40,728 nt of DNA from a bacterium (GTDB lineage Bacteria > Patescibacteriota > Saccharimonadia > Saccharimonadales > SZUA-47), in the NCBI GenBank assembly GCA_030427365.1, contig JAUHWW010000006.1, forward strand, positions 1 to 40,728, written 5' to 3'. The position numbers and the translations under genes were made by a program. Under the pieces are notes generated by a model. That model was given only the letters and a program-made list of their open reading frames with translations, was not told where the DNA came from and made no database searches. Shown here piece by piece: positions 1 to 8,744 of the stretch. Within the stretch, counting starts at the first letter, position 1, and each line of letters starts with the position of its first letter.

Positions 1-569
1 CGTAGTTTTGTAAGCTTGTGGGCTTCTTTGAAATAGGAAATGGAAAAACCTGATTGTTCAAATTGGCTCAAGAGTTCTTCAGATGGGTGCTCGTAGGACT
101 CGGCCACGCCATCAACCAGAATTTCGCCTGTTTGTGTGTTGACACAGTGATCAATGATTCCTGCAAGCTCGGTCAGTGGGTTTCGCGCAGCTCCACCGCA
201 TAGACCAGAATGTAAATCCTTTCCACCTGTTGTTAGTGAAACTTCAAAAAAGAAAGAACCTCGCATGCTCAATGTCATTGTAGGCTGATCAGGTGTTAAC
301 CAAACTGTATCCGACACAATGATGGAGTCTGCTTTGGAAACGTCTTTGACTTGGTCTAGAAACCCTTGGAAATTTGGTGAACCAATTTCTTCTTCTAGCT
401 CACGCACTGCAGCATCTTCGAATGTTTCACCTTCGTCGACCGCTCCACCAGGGGCTTCCCAGCAAAACCTGTCATTACGCGCTGACTTGCCTCGCTGCGT
501 TAACAAATAGCGGCCATCATAGCCCTGAATATAGACTCCGACCGCGCGGCGAGGATTAATTGCGCTCAT
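1..569 (-). CDS. Chimeric ORF: N-terminal half of a NUDIX hydrolase fused in frame to the C-terminal part of an M20 family metallopeptidase (runs off window edge; possible pseudogene or chimera)
   Basis: Manual minus-strand translation from ATG at 569: MSAINPRRAVGVYIQGYDGRYLLTQRGKSARNDRFCWEAPGGAVDEGETFEDAAVRELEEEIGSPNFQGFLDQVKDVSKADSIIVSDTVWLTPDQPTMTLSMRGSFFFEVSLTTGGKDLHSGLCGGAARNPLTELAGI... NUDIX box GX5EX7REUXEEXGU, then M20 EEEIGSPNF and DLHSG motifs. Open to the window edge, so absent from the ORF track. Confidence 0.8.
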   Translation of the reverse strand, partial: MSAINPRRAVGVYIQGYDGRYLLTQRGKSARNDRFCWEAPGGAVDEGETFEDAAVRELEEEIGSPNFQGFLDQVKDVSKADSIIVSDTVWLTPDQPTMTLSMRGSFFFEVSLTTGGKDLHSGLCGGAARNPLTELAGIIDHCVNTQTGEILVDGVAESYEHPSEELLSQFEQSGFSISYFKEAHKLTKL

Positions 570-1020
570 GCGCTTCATAGATGTGCAGGTACTCAGACTT
601 GTCATAGTCGAACAATTCCTTATCTGCAAAGAACCGTGCGACCTCTTTTTTGCCAGACTCAGCACTATCAGACGCATGTGCGATATTACGACCAGTACCG
701 ATAGCGAAATCGCCGCGCAGCGTGCCAGCATCAGCCTCACGTGGGTGCGTCGCACCCAGAATTAACCGAACAGAAGCCGTGCACTCATACCCTTCCCATG
801 CCATTACCACGACAGGTGAACTTTTCATGTAGGCTTCAAGCCCTGGATAAAAGCTTTTTTCTAAGTGTTCTTCGTAGTGCTCGCGAAGCACTGCATCTTC
901 AAGCTGCATCATCTTGAGCCCGATGAGTTTCAGCCCTTTGTTCTCTAGCCTGCGGATAATTTCACCCACCAAACCACGCTGAACGGCATCTGGCTTGGCG
1001 ATCAAAAGTGTTCGTTCCAT
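556..1020 (-). CDS. ndk: Nucleoside diphosphate kinase
   Basis: MERTLLIAKPDAVQRGLVGEIIRRLENKGLKLIGLKM...GRNIAHASDS; catalytic His motif present. Confidence 0.95.
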   Translation of the reverse strand: MERTLLIAKPDAVQRGLVGEIIRRLENKGLKLIGLKMMQLEDAVLREHYEEHLEKSFYPGLEAYMKSSPVVVMAWEGYECTASVRLILGATHPREADAGTLRGDFAIGTGRNIAHASDSAESGKKEVARFFADKELFDYDKSEYLHIYEAHERN

Positions 1021-1086
1021 ATAACTCCTTAAGTTTTCACGATTTACTCTTTAAATTCTACCACAACCCACAGCACCCCCATCAAT

Positions 1087-1126
1087 TTGTCTAAAGTTTA
1101 CTACGGCCGTAGTAAACTTTAGACAA
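1087..1126. repeat. Perfect 40-bp palindrome immediately 3' of the PaaX-like gene stop codon
   Basis: ttgtctaaagtttactacggccgtagtaaactttagacaa; self-reverse-complementary over 40 bp; TAG stop (rc of 1127-1129) directly abuts. Confidence 0.95.
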
Positions 1127-1717
1127 CTAGCTACAAGTTTTTAATAGCTCTCGAAAACGCTTCTCTAGCACATCTGAATTATCAATATAATCGGTTGACA
1201 TATACGTGACGTACGCCTCGATACCGACGTGTCGTGCTGCCACGTACACTTCTTCTTTTGAGGCAAACGGGTGAATCCAAACACTTTGTTGCAGCAACTG
1301 ATAGCCAAGCTCTTGCAACTTTCGTATGAATACCACACGGGATTCACGTTTCTCTTCAGGCACATCGAACATTACGAGCCTCCACTTCCTATCCCAATAC
1401 TCAGGCACTGCGACATTTAAAGTGTTATACGAATAGCTTTTGATTCGCTTGTGAGCTTTCGCGGTCAACTCAATCCCATGTTCATAATCGCCGCGTACCA
1501 AACCCTGAGTTTTCATATAGCTACGTAGTCGACTCAGTTCTCTACTCTTCTGTCGCTCATCTAGCCCATCCAGCAGTTTTTTAATCGGTTTATCAAGCAT
1601 AGGGCCAGCGTTCGCACCGCTCAAAGCCATGCCAGTGAGAGATCCTACAGCCAAGCCATAAAGCACTGCATCAATCGCACGAGAAGTCTGCTTGTTTCGT
1701 GAAATCTTTCGTCGCAT
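1127..1717 (-). CDS. PaaX-like transcriptional regulator with Cas2-fold-like C-terminal domain (track ORF extends to 1786; start at MRRKISRN preferred)
   Basis: KWRLVMFDVPEEKRESRVVFIRKLQELGYQLLQQSVWIHPF typical of PaaX C-terminal/Cas2-like proteins; promoter-like TTGTAC-N17-TAATAT lies inside the longer ORF. Confidence 0.75.
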   Translation of the reverse strand: MRRKISRNKQTSRAIDAVLYGLAVGSLTGMALSGANAGPMLDKPIKKLLDGLDERQKSRELSRLRSYMKTQGLVRGDYEHGIELTAKAHKRIKSYSYNTLNVAVPEYWDRKWRLVMFDVPEEKRESRVVFIRKLQELGYQLLQQSVWIHPFASKEEVYVAARHVGIEAYVTYMSTDYIDNSDVLEKRFRELLKTCS

Positions 1718-1718
1718 A

Positions 1719-1756
1719 TGTCTAAAGTTTACCACGGCCGTAGCAAACTTTAGACA
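1719..1756. repeat. 38-bp near-perfect palindrome, second copy, just upstream of the PaaX-like ATG (candidate operator)
   Basis: tgtctaaagtttaccacggccgtagcaaactttagaca; same arms as 1087-1126; predicted TSS ~1751 lies inside. Confidence 0.9.
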
Positions 1757-1822
1757 CATATTATTCGTAATTATTATGTCGTACAATATTGCTAGTTACC
1801 ATCATTCGATGTATGCTTAAGC

Positions 1823-2746
1823 GTGATGAACTTTGCGAAAACAAAAACTGACTTCCTAGAATATTTAGAAATCGAGCAAGGCCGTTCGCAGAAAACGATT
1901 CGCAACTACGATCACTACTTAACACGCCTCATCGATTTCGCTGGTGATATTTCTGTAAAAGACATTGACCCAGAACTAGTCCGTAAATGGCGCCTATGGC
2001 TGAACCGACTTGGCTCCAATACCTCTGATGAATTGCAGAAAAACACCATGAACTACCACCTTATTGCGCTGCGTAGCTTTCTAAAGTTCTGCGCCAAGCG
2101 CGACATCCCTGCCATGAACGCTGACAAAATCGAGCTTGCAAAAGCCGCCCGAAAGCAAGTTACCTTCCTCAGCAGCGAAGAAGTCGAACGCCTCCTAAAC
2201 ACTCCGGATATTAACCAAGAAGCGGGCATGCGTGACCGCGCTATCTTAGAACTGCTCTTCTCGAGCGGCTTGCGTGTCAGTGAGCTGGTCGGACTCGACA
2301 AAGACCACGTCAATCTCAAACGAAAAGAATTCATGGTTCGCGGTAAGGGACAAAAAGATCGACCAATATTCATCAGCGACGCTGCGGCCTGGTGGATTGA
2401 GAAATACCTCGAAAAGCGCACCGACAATAGCCCTCCCCTATTTATTCGGTACGGGGGGCGAAAGCCGGTTGATAACACCGGCAATCACCTGCGTTTGACC
2501 GCTCGTAGCGTACAACGCCTTGTTAGTAGCTACGCGCTCAAAGCTGGCATCACCAAGAAAGTCAGCCCGCACACCCTTCGTCACTCATTCGCGACTGATC
2601 TGCTCATGAACGGTGCCGACATTCGCAGTGTCCAGGCCATGCTTGGCCACAGCAACATCGCCACAACGCAAATCTACACCCACGTCACCGATCCTCACCT
2701 AAAGGCAATCCACGAGAAGTTCCACCGAAGTAACTCTGAAAGCTAA
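1823..2746 (+). CDS. Tyrosine recombinase XerC/XerD-like
   Basis: N-terminal SAM-like domain; HTLRHSFATDLLMNGADIRSVQAMLGHSNIATTQIYTHV catalytic signature; GTG 1823 or ATG 1826 start. Confidence 0.93.
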   Translation: MMNFAKTKTDFLEYLEIEQGRSQKTIRNYDHYLTRLIDFAGDISVKDIDPELVRKWRLWLNRLGSNTSDELQKNTMNYHLIALRSFLKFCAKRDIPAMNADKIELAKAARKQVTFLSSEEVERLLNTPDINQEAGMRDRAILELLFSSGLRVSELVGLDKDHVNLKRKEFMVRGKGQKDRPIFISDAAAWWIEKYLEKRTDNSPPLFIRYGGRKPVDNTGNHLRLTARSVQRLVSSYALKAGITKKVSPHTLRHSFATDLLMNGADIRSVQAMLGHSNIATTQIYTHVTDPHLKAIHEKFHRSNSES

Positions 2747-2749
2747 TAG

Positions 2750-3808
2750 CTAGTTATAGCAATCAGCCCCATCGACAGACGCGCCCACTCCGGGGACAAC
2801 ACCGAGTGTTTTACAAAAGCCGCTATTATTCGTCTCAAGCACGGCTTCAGGACGATCAAAATTTGGCTCATTTGATATTCGCACTTCGATGCGGCGCAAG
2901 ACATCGTTCGCCTTCCCGGTCACGTCCACCAACGTCTGTGCATTTAGAAATTCGAAATCACCGGTTCCATCAGTTGCTGTCACATTCAACGTACCAACGC
3001 TGTTATAGACACTCTTTACACGTGCGTAGTACCGATTGTATCTGGTTGGCGTGTCAATATTGACCGTGACGGCACATGGATTTGATTCATCACAGTTCAC
3101 ATAGACCAGCTGACCGGCATTTGCTCCTGACGCAGAAGTGAAGTTCTCAGAATTAGTTGCAGTGAATGTACTTGAACAAGCACCTTTAGCGGGGATGAAA
3201 TAATAGCTCGCAGTATTTGCAAGTACCACCGTTTTATCAAAGCTTGCTCCAGCTGGTGCTGCTATGAGGTCAACGCGTAGCATAGGAATCGATTCATTCG
3301 CAAAACTTGCCGGCAAATTTCCAGTGCAATCGCCACTATCATCAACTGAGGTACTGTTACTCGGCCCATTCCAGGTGAAAGTCACATTTCCGACTTCGTT
3401 ACCTGACTCCGGCTGGATTGGAAATACCTCAGATGCACTCGTAGTAATAGTGTCGGTGAATACGAGATCGCCCGGCGTTTTATCGTAGATGAGGCATGTA
3501 TACTTCACATCTTGTTCGTCAGATCGAATAACTCCGTTGTTAAATGTATTAAATGGCGCACTAGAAGGAAGATCACAGTAGTCTTTCTCGATTGGCAGCG
3601 CTGGATCATCAAGCACGTTTGCCAGGTCATTCACCCCCGTCTCAGCGGCATAGAACGCTTGCGTACTCAACTGGCGATCCAGCGCTTGGCGCTGTTCTCG
3701 CTGCATGATAGTTGCGAGGCCGAGCACCACAAGCGAGACGAGCACCATTAAAATAGATGCAACGATAATCGAAACAAATCCTTTTTCATCGTTATCTCGT
3801 GTATACAT
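2750..3808 (-). CDS. PilX-like type IV pilus-associated membrane protein
   Basis: N-terminal GFVSIIVASILMVLVSLVVLGLATIMQREQRQALDRQLSTQAFYAAETGVND typical of PilX-type N-termini; in prepilin cluster. Confidence 0.75.
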   Translation of the reverse strand: MYTRDNDEKGFVSIIVASILMVLVSLVVLGLATIMQREQRQALDRQLSTQAFYAAETGVNDLANVLDDPALPIEKDYCDLPSSAPFNTFNNGVIRSDEQDVKYTCLIYDKTPGDLVFTDTITTSASEVFPIQPESGNEVGNVTFTWNGPSNSTSVDDSGDCTGNLPASFANESIPMLRVDLIAAPAGASFDKTVVLANTASYYFIPAKGACSSTFTATNSENFTSASGANAGQLVYVNCDESNPCAVTVNIDTPTRYNRYYARVKSVYNSVGTLNVTATDGTGDFEFLNAQTLVDVTGKANDVLRRIEVRISNEPNFDRPEAVLETNNSGFCKTLGVVPGVGASVDGADCYN

Positions 3809-3810
3809 AC

Positions 3811-4509
3811 TTATAATCTCCTCAGAACAGTCGTTGAGAGTTCAGATATCGTGCAGTTCTCCCTGCCAATAAGCGAACCGGTGCATTCATACCTGTTGCC
3901 ACTATTACGCAGCAAGTCGTTATCGCCATACGCTAATGATAAAGCAATACTCCATACATTACCATTATCACTAATCTCCAGCTTCGAGATACGCATGTTT
4001 TCAGCCAGCAGCTCACGGCCATTACCGCACTTTCCGGTGCCAAGTTCGCACGGCTCATCCTCGTCTATGGCTGCTGAACCAATACCGGCATTATTCGCAC
4101 AACCCGTCTCTGGCGTATCTAGCCACAACACCCGGCGTTTTTCCTTCTCAGCGGCGTCTGGTCCGTCTGGTACTAATTGCCGATCAAGTGCATAGGTATA
4201 GCGAGCCGGCCCTACACAGAAAAAGCCGATAGAACTATCAGGGGTTGGAGACACATCGACGGGTATGTCTACTGACGTCGGAGAAATCATCCCTGACGTC
4301 AATACATCTCGTTTAGAAAACTGAATTGATTGGCTAATCTCAGCCAGCACGTTTCTATTCACTTCTTGCGTACGTGTAGTAATCACACCGTTTTGGTAGA
4401 TACGTCCCATCTGAATAAGCGCTGCCATTGCCCCTAGTAACACAAGGCTGAACACCAGTGTTGATACCAGCACCTCGACAACGGTAAAGCCGAACTCTTT
4501 TTTATTCAT
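3811..4509 (-). CDS. Type IV minor prepilin (PilW/PilV-like)
   Basis: FGFTVVEVLVSTLVFSLVLLGAMAAL prepilin cleavage/methylation motif. Confidence 0.85.
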   Translation of the reverse strand: MNKKEFGFTVVEVLVSTLVFSLVLLGAMAALIQMGRIYQNGVITTRTQEVNRNVLAEISQSIQFSKRDVLTSGMISPTSVDIPVDVSPTPDSSIGFFCVGPARYTYALDRQLVPDGPDAAEKEKRRVLWLDTPETGCANNAGIGSAAIDEDEPCELGTGKCGNGRELLAENMRISKLEISDNGNVWSIALSLAYGDNDLLRNSGNRYECTGSLIGRENCTISELSTTVLRRL

Positions 4510-4966
4510 ACGTTCGATACCTCAGCTCCACAACTGCAGGTTCTCGTGAATTCGGCACATCCCACGACACCGAGGAGCGAAACGACTGATCCGTCGCGTC
4601 GTAATCCATTTGCAGTCGATAAAACCCAGTGCCATTACCGCCTGCAATTGTGTCAATTTCATAGCACTTTGAGGCAGTATCGGCCGCATCAGCAACCTTT
4701 TGATCTCCAGATAGGATGCAGTACGGCGTACTATCGTCATACCCGAGTGTTGCGATTGCTGTCGGCTGCCCATTCAAGTTCGATTTGAGCAACTCAAGTT
4801 GTGATTCCGCCAAAGACAGCGCTTCCGAGCGCTCACGAGCAACCTGTCCTGTTTGCTGAGCATTCCGTGCCAGGTTGAAGCCAATGCCAAGAGTGAGGCC
4901 AACCACCACCATCGCTAGCAATACCTCGATAATTGTATCGCCCTTTTGATCGACAGACTTACGCAT
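4502..4966 (-). CDS. Type IV minor prepilin (track ORF extends to 5023; start at MRKSVDQKGDTIIEV preferred)
   Basis: GDTIIEVLLAMVVVGLTLGIGFNLARNAQQT; start overlaps the stop of the upstream gene. Confidence 0.8.
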   Translation of the reverse strand: MRKSVDQKGDTIIEVLLAMVVVGLTLGIGFNLARNAQQTGQVARERSEALSLAESQLELLKSNLNGQPTAIATLGYDDSTPYCILSGDQKVADAADTASKCYEIDTIAGGNGTGFYRLQMDYDATDQSFRSSVSWDVPNSREPAVVELRYRTYE

Positions 4967-5789
4967 CAGTCTCACACTCCGAATCATATCCATCAAATTG
5001 CACCGTGGTTCCACGCGTACCATCTTTTCCTATGACGATTGCAGCTCGTTTTGTCTGGTCGGCTTTTTGCAGACATATCGTTACCGCATCACCGTTTGGC
5101 TCACTCGCAATGTTAGCAATCGGTGTAAAGACGCCGGAATCATCGGCTGTCATCCCAAACGTACTACCGGCAATTCCCATATGCCGCACCTGTTGGTTGT
5201 TTGATATAACAGCATTTTCCTCTGCTGCAAAAGTCGTGAAAGCAGTGAAGAGTCCAACGGCGCCAATATTTGTGTTTGCACCACTACTATCGGTAACAAA
5301 GACCTTTGTGACGCGCAAGCCCCAGTCCAACGCAATTGTTTCCACTGAGTTCGGCGCCGCTTTTGGTGCTGAATCAACCAGCGAGTTACTCAACTCTCCA
5401 GAGGTTGCTTTGCGCTTTCCAACGACGGTAATAACGTTCATCTCATCATACTCTCCGGGCGGCCCACTCCCTGGCCGGAACTGCAATACCTTTCCAATGA
5501 ACACACAGTCATCGTTGCTGCCCTGTTCATCTGGTGAGCCGACAAACTGGATTACATCAGAAATAACTGTGCAGGCCTGATTGCCATCATTATTGAAAAA
5601 TCCCGTCGAGACATCATTTGTGAGGTCTATTAAACGTGAGTCGAAATCCCTCACTGCCTGCGTGAATTGTACTTCTTGTTGCCGGCCGTTAAAGGCAATG
5701 ATTGCAGTAAAGAACATCGCGGCAGACACCGCAATAACAATCAACAATTCAAGAATGGTGTAACCCCTGTTATGCTGCCCACGTTTCAT
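4959..5789 (-). CDS. Type IV prepilin
   Basis: NRGYTILELLIVIAVSAAMFFTAIIAFNGRQQE class III signal. Confidence 0.85.
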   Translation of the reverse strand: MKRGQHNRGYTILELLIVIAVSAAMFFTAIIAFNGRQQEVQFTQAVRDFDSRLIDLTNDVSTGFFNNDGNQACTVISDVIQFVGSPDEQGSNDDCVFIGKVLQFRPGSGPPGEYDEMNVITVVGKRKATSGELSNSLVDSAPKAAPNSVETIALDWGLRVTKVFVTDSSGANTNIGAVGLFTAFTTFAAEENAVISNNQQVRHMGIAGSTFGMTADDSGVFTPIANIASEPNGDAVTICLQKADQTKRAAIVIGKDGTRGTTVQFDGYDSECETDA

Positions 5790-5844
5790 CTGTTACTGAG
5801 TATAGCATAAGCGTTACTTTTTCGCTGTGTAGGCTATCTATGTG

Positions 5845-6657
5845 CTATGGCACCAGAAAGCGCTCATACCACTGCACGAGCCGCTCGCCAAACACAACTG
5901 CAATATATACACCTGCAAGCAATGATGGGCCAAATGGTATTTTCAGTTTGCTGCGCTTCCCCTTCTTTGTCCGTAGCAGGACAGGCACCCCTGACAACAA
6001 GCCCACAACAGAAGCTGCAAACACCGCGAGCCACGCCGACACGATCGAACCAGTAAAAAAGCCGATAGCGATAGCCAGACGCACGTCACCGCCGCCAAGC
6101 CACTTGCCTTTGGAATAGGTATGCATGAACCAAAATAAGCCGTAGGTCACTGTCATGGCGGCCAGCAGCTCAACCAACTGAGGCCAAACGGCACCGTCGC
6201 GTGTAGGTAGTGCTAGGAGCCAAAATACTGCCGATAGGGCTATCAGGGGGTTAACGAGCTTAAAGGGCAGTAGATACCAACGAAGATCATACACAAGTAG
6301 CGTGGCCATAATGACCAGGGCGATTAACCAGACAATAAACTGACTTATAGAGGCGACTGATGAAAGCTCTATCGGCCAAAACACAAAGCTCACCGCATAC
6401 ATTACGCCGACCAGAAGCTCGACGAGCGGATAGGCTGGTGACAGCCGGACCTTGCAGGTTCTACAGCGCCCCTTAAAGGCCAGCCAGCTCAGCACCGGCA
6501 CGAGATCTATCGGTGACAACACCCGTTTGCAGGCATCACAGCGTGAGCGGTCGCGTACCCAATCTTTCTTGGCGTGCAGACGATCGGCAAGAGCCAGCGC
6601 AAAGCTACCGGTCATTAAGCCGATGATGCCGAGGTAAATTGCAATTAGTGCAGTCAT
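5845..6657 (-). CDS. pilD: Prepilin peptidase (A24 family)
   Basis: CDACKRVLSPIDLVPVLSWLAFKGRCRTCKVRLSPAYPLVELLVG; GGGDVRLAIAIGFFTG catalytic Asp motif. Confidence 0.93.
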   Translation of the reverse strand: MTALIAIYLGIIGLMTGSFALALADRLHAKKDWVRDRSRCDACKRVLSPIDLVPVLSWLAFKGRCRTCKVRLSPAYPLVELLVGVMYAVSFVFWPIELSSVASISQFIVWLIALVIMATLLVYDLRWYLLPFKLVNPLIALSAVFWLLALPTRDGAVWPQLVELLAAMTVTYGLFWFMHTYSKGKWLGGGDVRLAIAIGFFTGSIVSAWLAVFAASVVGLLSGVPVLLRTKKGKRSKLKIPFGPSLLAGVYIAVVFGERLVQWYERFLVP

Positions 6658-6692
6658 ACTCGCTTATGGTAGCAATAAACGTGAAGAAAAAG

Positions 6693-6724
6693 AAAAGACG
6701 CCCTTTTTATCGGGCGTCTTTTTG
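6693..6724. terminator. Bidirectional intrinsic terminator between pilA and pilD
   Basis: aaaagacgcccTTTTTATCgggcgtctttttg GC stem with A/T tracts on both sides. Confidence 0.85.
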
Positions 6725-6743
6725 CCGAAGTTACTTCGTCTAC

Positions 6744-7328
6744 TTATCGGTTATCAAAGCAAGCGATAGCACCACCTTCGAGGCGCATCTGGAAGACAAA
6801 GTTACGATTGCTTGCAGCAACTGTTCCTTCACCGTCACAAACAACACCGGTCCTATAGCCAATTGAGCCAGCAACGGTTCCAACACTTACGCTGTCGCTA
6901 AGTATTACAGATGTTAGATCATTACTACCATCTGCTCCTTGACCTACAGGGTCACCGGTACGAGGATCGTTAATGTTTGTCGTACAATCAGCTGCATCAG
7001 CACCACCTGTACAGCCGAGGTAGCGACCAAAGAAGTCATCGTTGCCTGAATCCGGCGCTCCCCACTCCTTTATGATTGGCGCACCTGTAGAACCGTTGGC
7101 TTCTGCAACTGGCAAATCACCATTATTATTTCCAGCGAAGTTGCTTATTTCTGTCGTAACACGTGCCGCGACTGAACGTCGTTGCTCGTTACGTTGGTTT
7201 CGTTGCAACTGTGGAATCGCGATCAACACGACTACCAAGATCAAACCGGCAATTGCCAGCACGATCAATACTTCGATAATGGTAAAACCAGCATTATCTT
7301 TCTTTTTGTCTCTTATTGCATCTAACAT
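6744..7328 (-). CDS. pilA: Major type IV pilin-like protein
   Basis: NAGFTIIEVLIVLAIAGLILVVVLIAIPQLQRNQRNEQRRS; strong GGGGG SD upstream; own terminator. Confidence 0.85.
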   Translation of the reverse strand: MLDAIRDKKKDNAGFTIIEVLIVLAIAGLILVVVLIAIPQLQRNQRNEQRRSVAARVTTEISNFAGNNNGDLPVAEANGSTGAPIIKEWGAPDSGNDDFFGRYLGCTGGADAADCTTNINDPRTGDPVGQGADGSNDLTSVILSDSVSVGTVAGSIGYRTGVVCDGEGTVAASNRNFVFQMRLEGGAIACFDNR

Positions 7329-7451
7329 TCTGTATCCCCCTTTATAGTGCGAATGCGATATATACCTTGGTATCGTACCGGCAAACTGTCATAAGCGCAA
7401 GCATTTTGTTGCCAAAAATGTGCAAAACCCCACTATTTATCAATTAGATGT

Positions 7452-7481
7452 CATTCTAATGTTCGTGCGAACATTAGAATG
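7452..7481. promoter_or_regulatory. 30-bp palindrome between pilC stop and pilA upstream region
   Basis: cattctaatgttcg-tg-cgaacattagaatg; 14-bp perfect arms; same sequence recurs at 25491-25520. Confidence 0.75.
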
Positions 7482-7482
7482 T

Positions 7483-8691
7483 CTAGATATCTTGGCCAAC
7501 CAGGCCGTAGATTGGGAGCAGTATTGCACTGACGAGTACAAGAGCAACGATACCGAGCACTACCATCAGCAGCGGTTCGATAATGGTCGAGATAGCTTTG
7601 ATTTGATCATCGACTTCTTTTTCATAGTAGTCGGCAGTCTTGGCCATCATCTGTTCAAGCGAGCCTGAGTCTTCACCGATCTTTATCATCTGCGGCACGA
7701 GCTCGAGGAAGTTCTCATCACCCGAAAGAGACTCAGACAGTGATTTTCCGCCTTTGACCTTCTCAGAGGCCCGGTTAATGGACCGCTCTATATGCACATT
7801 ACTGATCGATTTCGAGGTAATATCAAGCACCTGCAGCAGTGGTACACCACTTGCAACCAGCGTGGTTGCAGTACGCGTAAAGCGTGCCATGTACACCTTC
7901 TGGAATAGCTTCGCGAACGGCGGCATTGTTAGCTTCAAACGGTCAATAACTTCCTTGCCACCAGCGGTACGAGCGTACTTCGTCGTCATAAACCCGATAA
8001 CACCAAGTATAAGGATGACCAGCCACCAGAACTGCGTTGCAAAGTCAGATACCGCGAGCAAAAAGCGAGTCTGCACCGGCAAACGAGCGCCTGGCAGGCC
8101 GTTGTACAGCTCACCGACTTGCGGCAGCACCGCGATAACCATAAACCCAACCACACCAATCATCACGAGCAGCACGATCGCTGGGTAGATAAGGGCGCCT
8201 CGCACCTTACTGATCAGTTCCGCGTCTTTCTCCTGCTGCTCCGCAATGCGCTCAAGCGCGGCATCGAGTGTTCCTGATGCTTCACCTGCTGCGACGAGGC
8301 TGACGAATATTTGGTTGAATACTCTTGGGTGCTTACCAAGAGCCTCTGCAAACGGTTTTCCTGCTTCGACACTCTGTATGACATCATTGAGAACGATCTT
8401 TAGCTGAGGGCTTTTGGTTTGATTGGTGACAGACGTAAGGCTCTGTACCAATGGTAAGCCAGCGTTAATCAACGTAGAGAGTTGTCGCGAAAAGATAATC
8501 TTATCTTTGGTTCGTACTTTTCTCTGTAGAAAGCCGAATCGTCCACCAGCGCCAAGCGGCTTCACTGATACCAGTGCGTACCCCTGCTCTTTCACAATCT
8601 TTGCAACGCTGCGTTCATCAGTCGCCTGTACTGTACCGGTAATTTTCTTGCCACTGTCGCCATCACGCGCGACATATTCGAACGTCAACAT
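7483..8691 (-). CDS. pilC: Type IV pilus inner-membrane platform protein
   Basis: TKDKIIFSRQLSTLINAGLPLVQSL and the second T2SSF domain. Confidence 0.95.
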   Translation of the reverse strand: MLTFEYVARDGDSGKKITGTVQATDERSVAKIVKEQGYALVSVKPLGAGGRFGFLQRKVRTKDKIIFSRQLSTLINAGLPLVQSLTSVTNQTKSPQLKIVLNDVIQSVEAGKPFAEALGKHPRVFNQIFVSLVAAGEASGTLDAALERIAEQQEKDAELISKVRGALIYPAIVLLVMIGVVGFMVIAVLPQVGELYNGLPGARLPVQTRFLLAVSDFATQFWWLVILILGVIGFMTTKYARTAGGKEVIDRLKLTMPPFAKLFQKVYMARFTRTATTLVASGVPLLQVLDITSKSISNVHIERSINRASEKVKGGKSLSESLSGDENFLELVPQMIKIGEDSGSLEQMMAKTADYYEKEVDDQIKAISTIIEPLLMVVLGIVALVLVSAILLPIYGLVGQDI

Positions 8692-8744
8692 AAAGTACCT
8701 CGATATTGCATTCGTGATGATAGCGTGTGGTCAGTCTGTTTCAT

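Noticed and set aside
1127-1786. Cas2 and a CRISPR locus, because of the Cas2-like domain and nearby palindromes
   Set aside because: Only two palindromes, 600+ bp apart, no spacer array, no cas1; the protein fits a PaaX-like regulator better.
4933-5580. 215-aa plus-strand ORF antisense to prepilin genes
   Set aside because: Shadow ORF; low-complexity Ser/Thr/Pro composition and no start signals.
7452-7481. SOS/LexA box
   Set aside because: The order is GTTCG-N2-CGAAC, not the CGAAC-N4-GTTCG of Gram-positive LexA sites.
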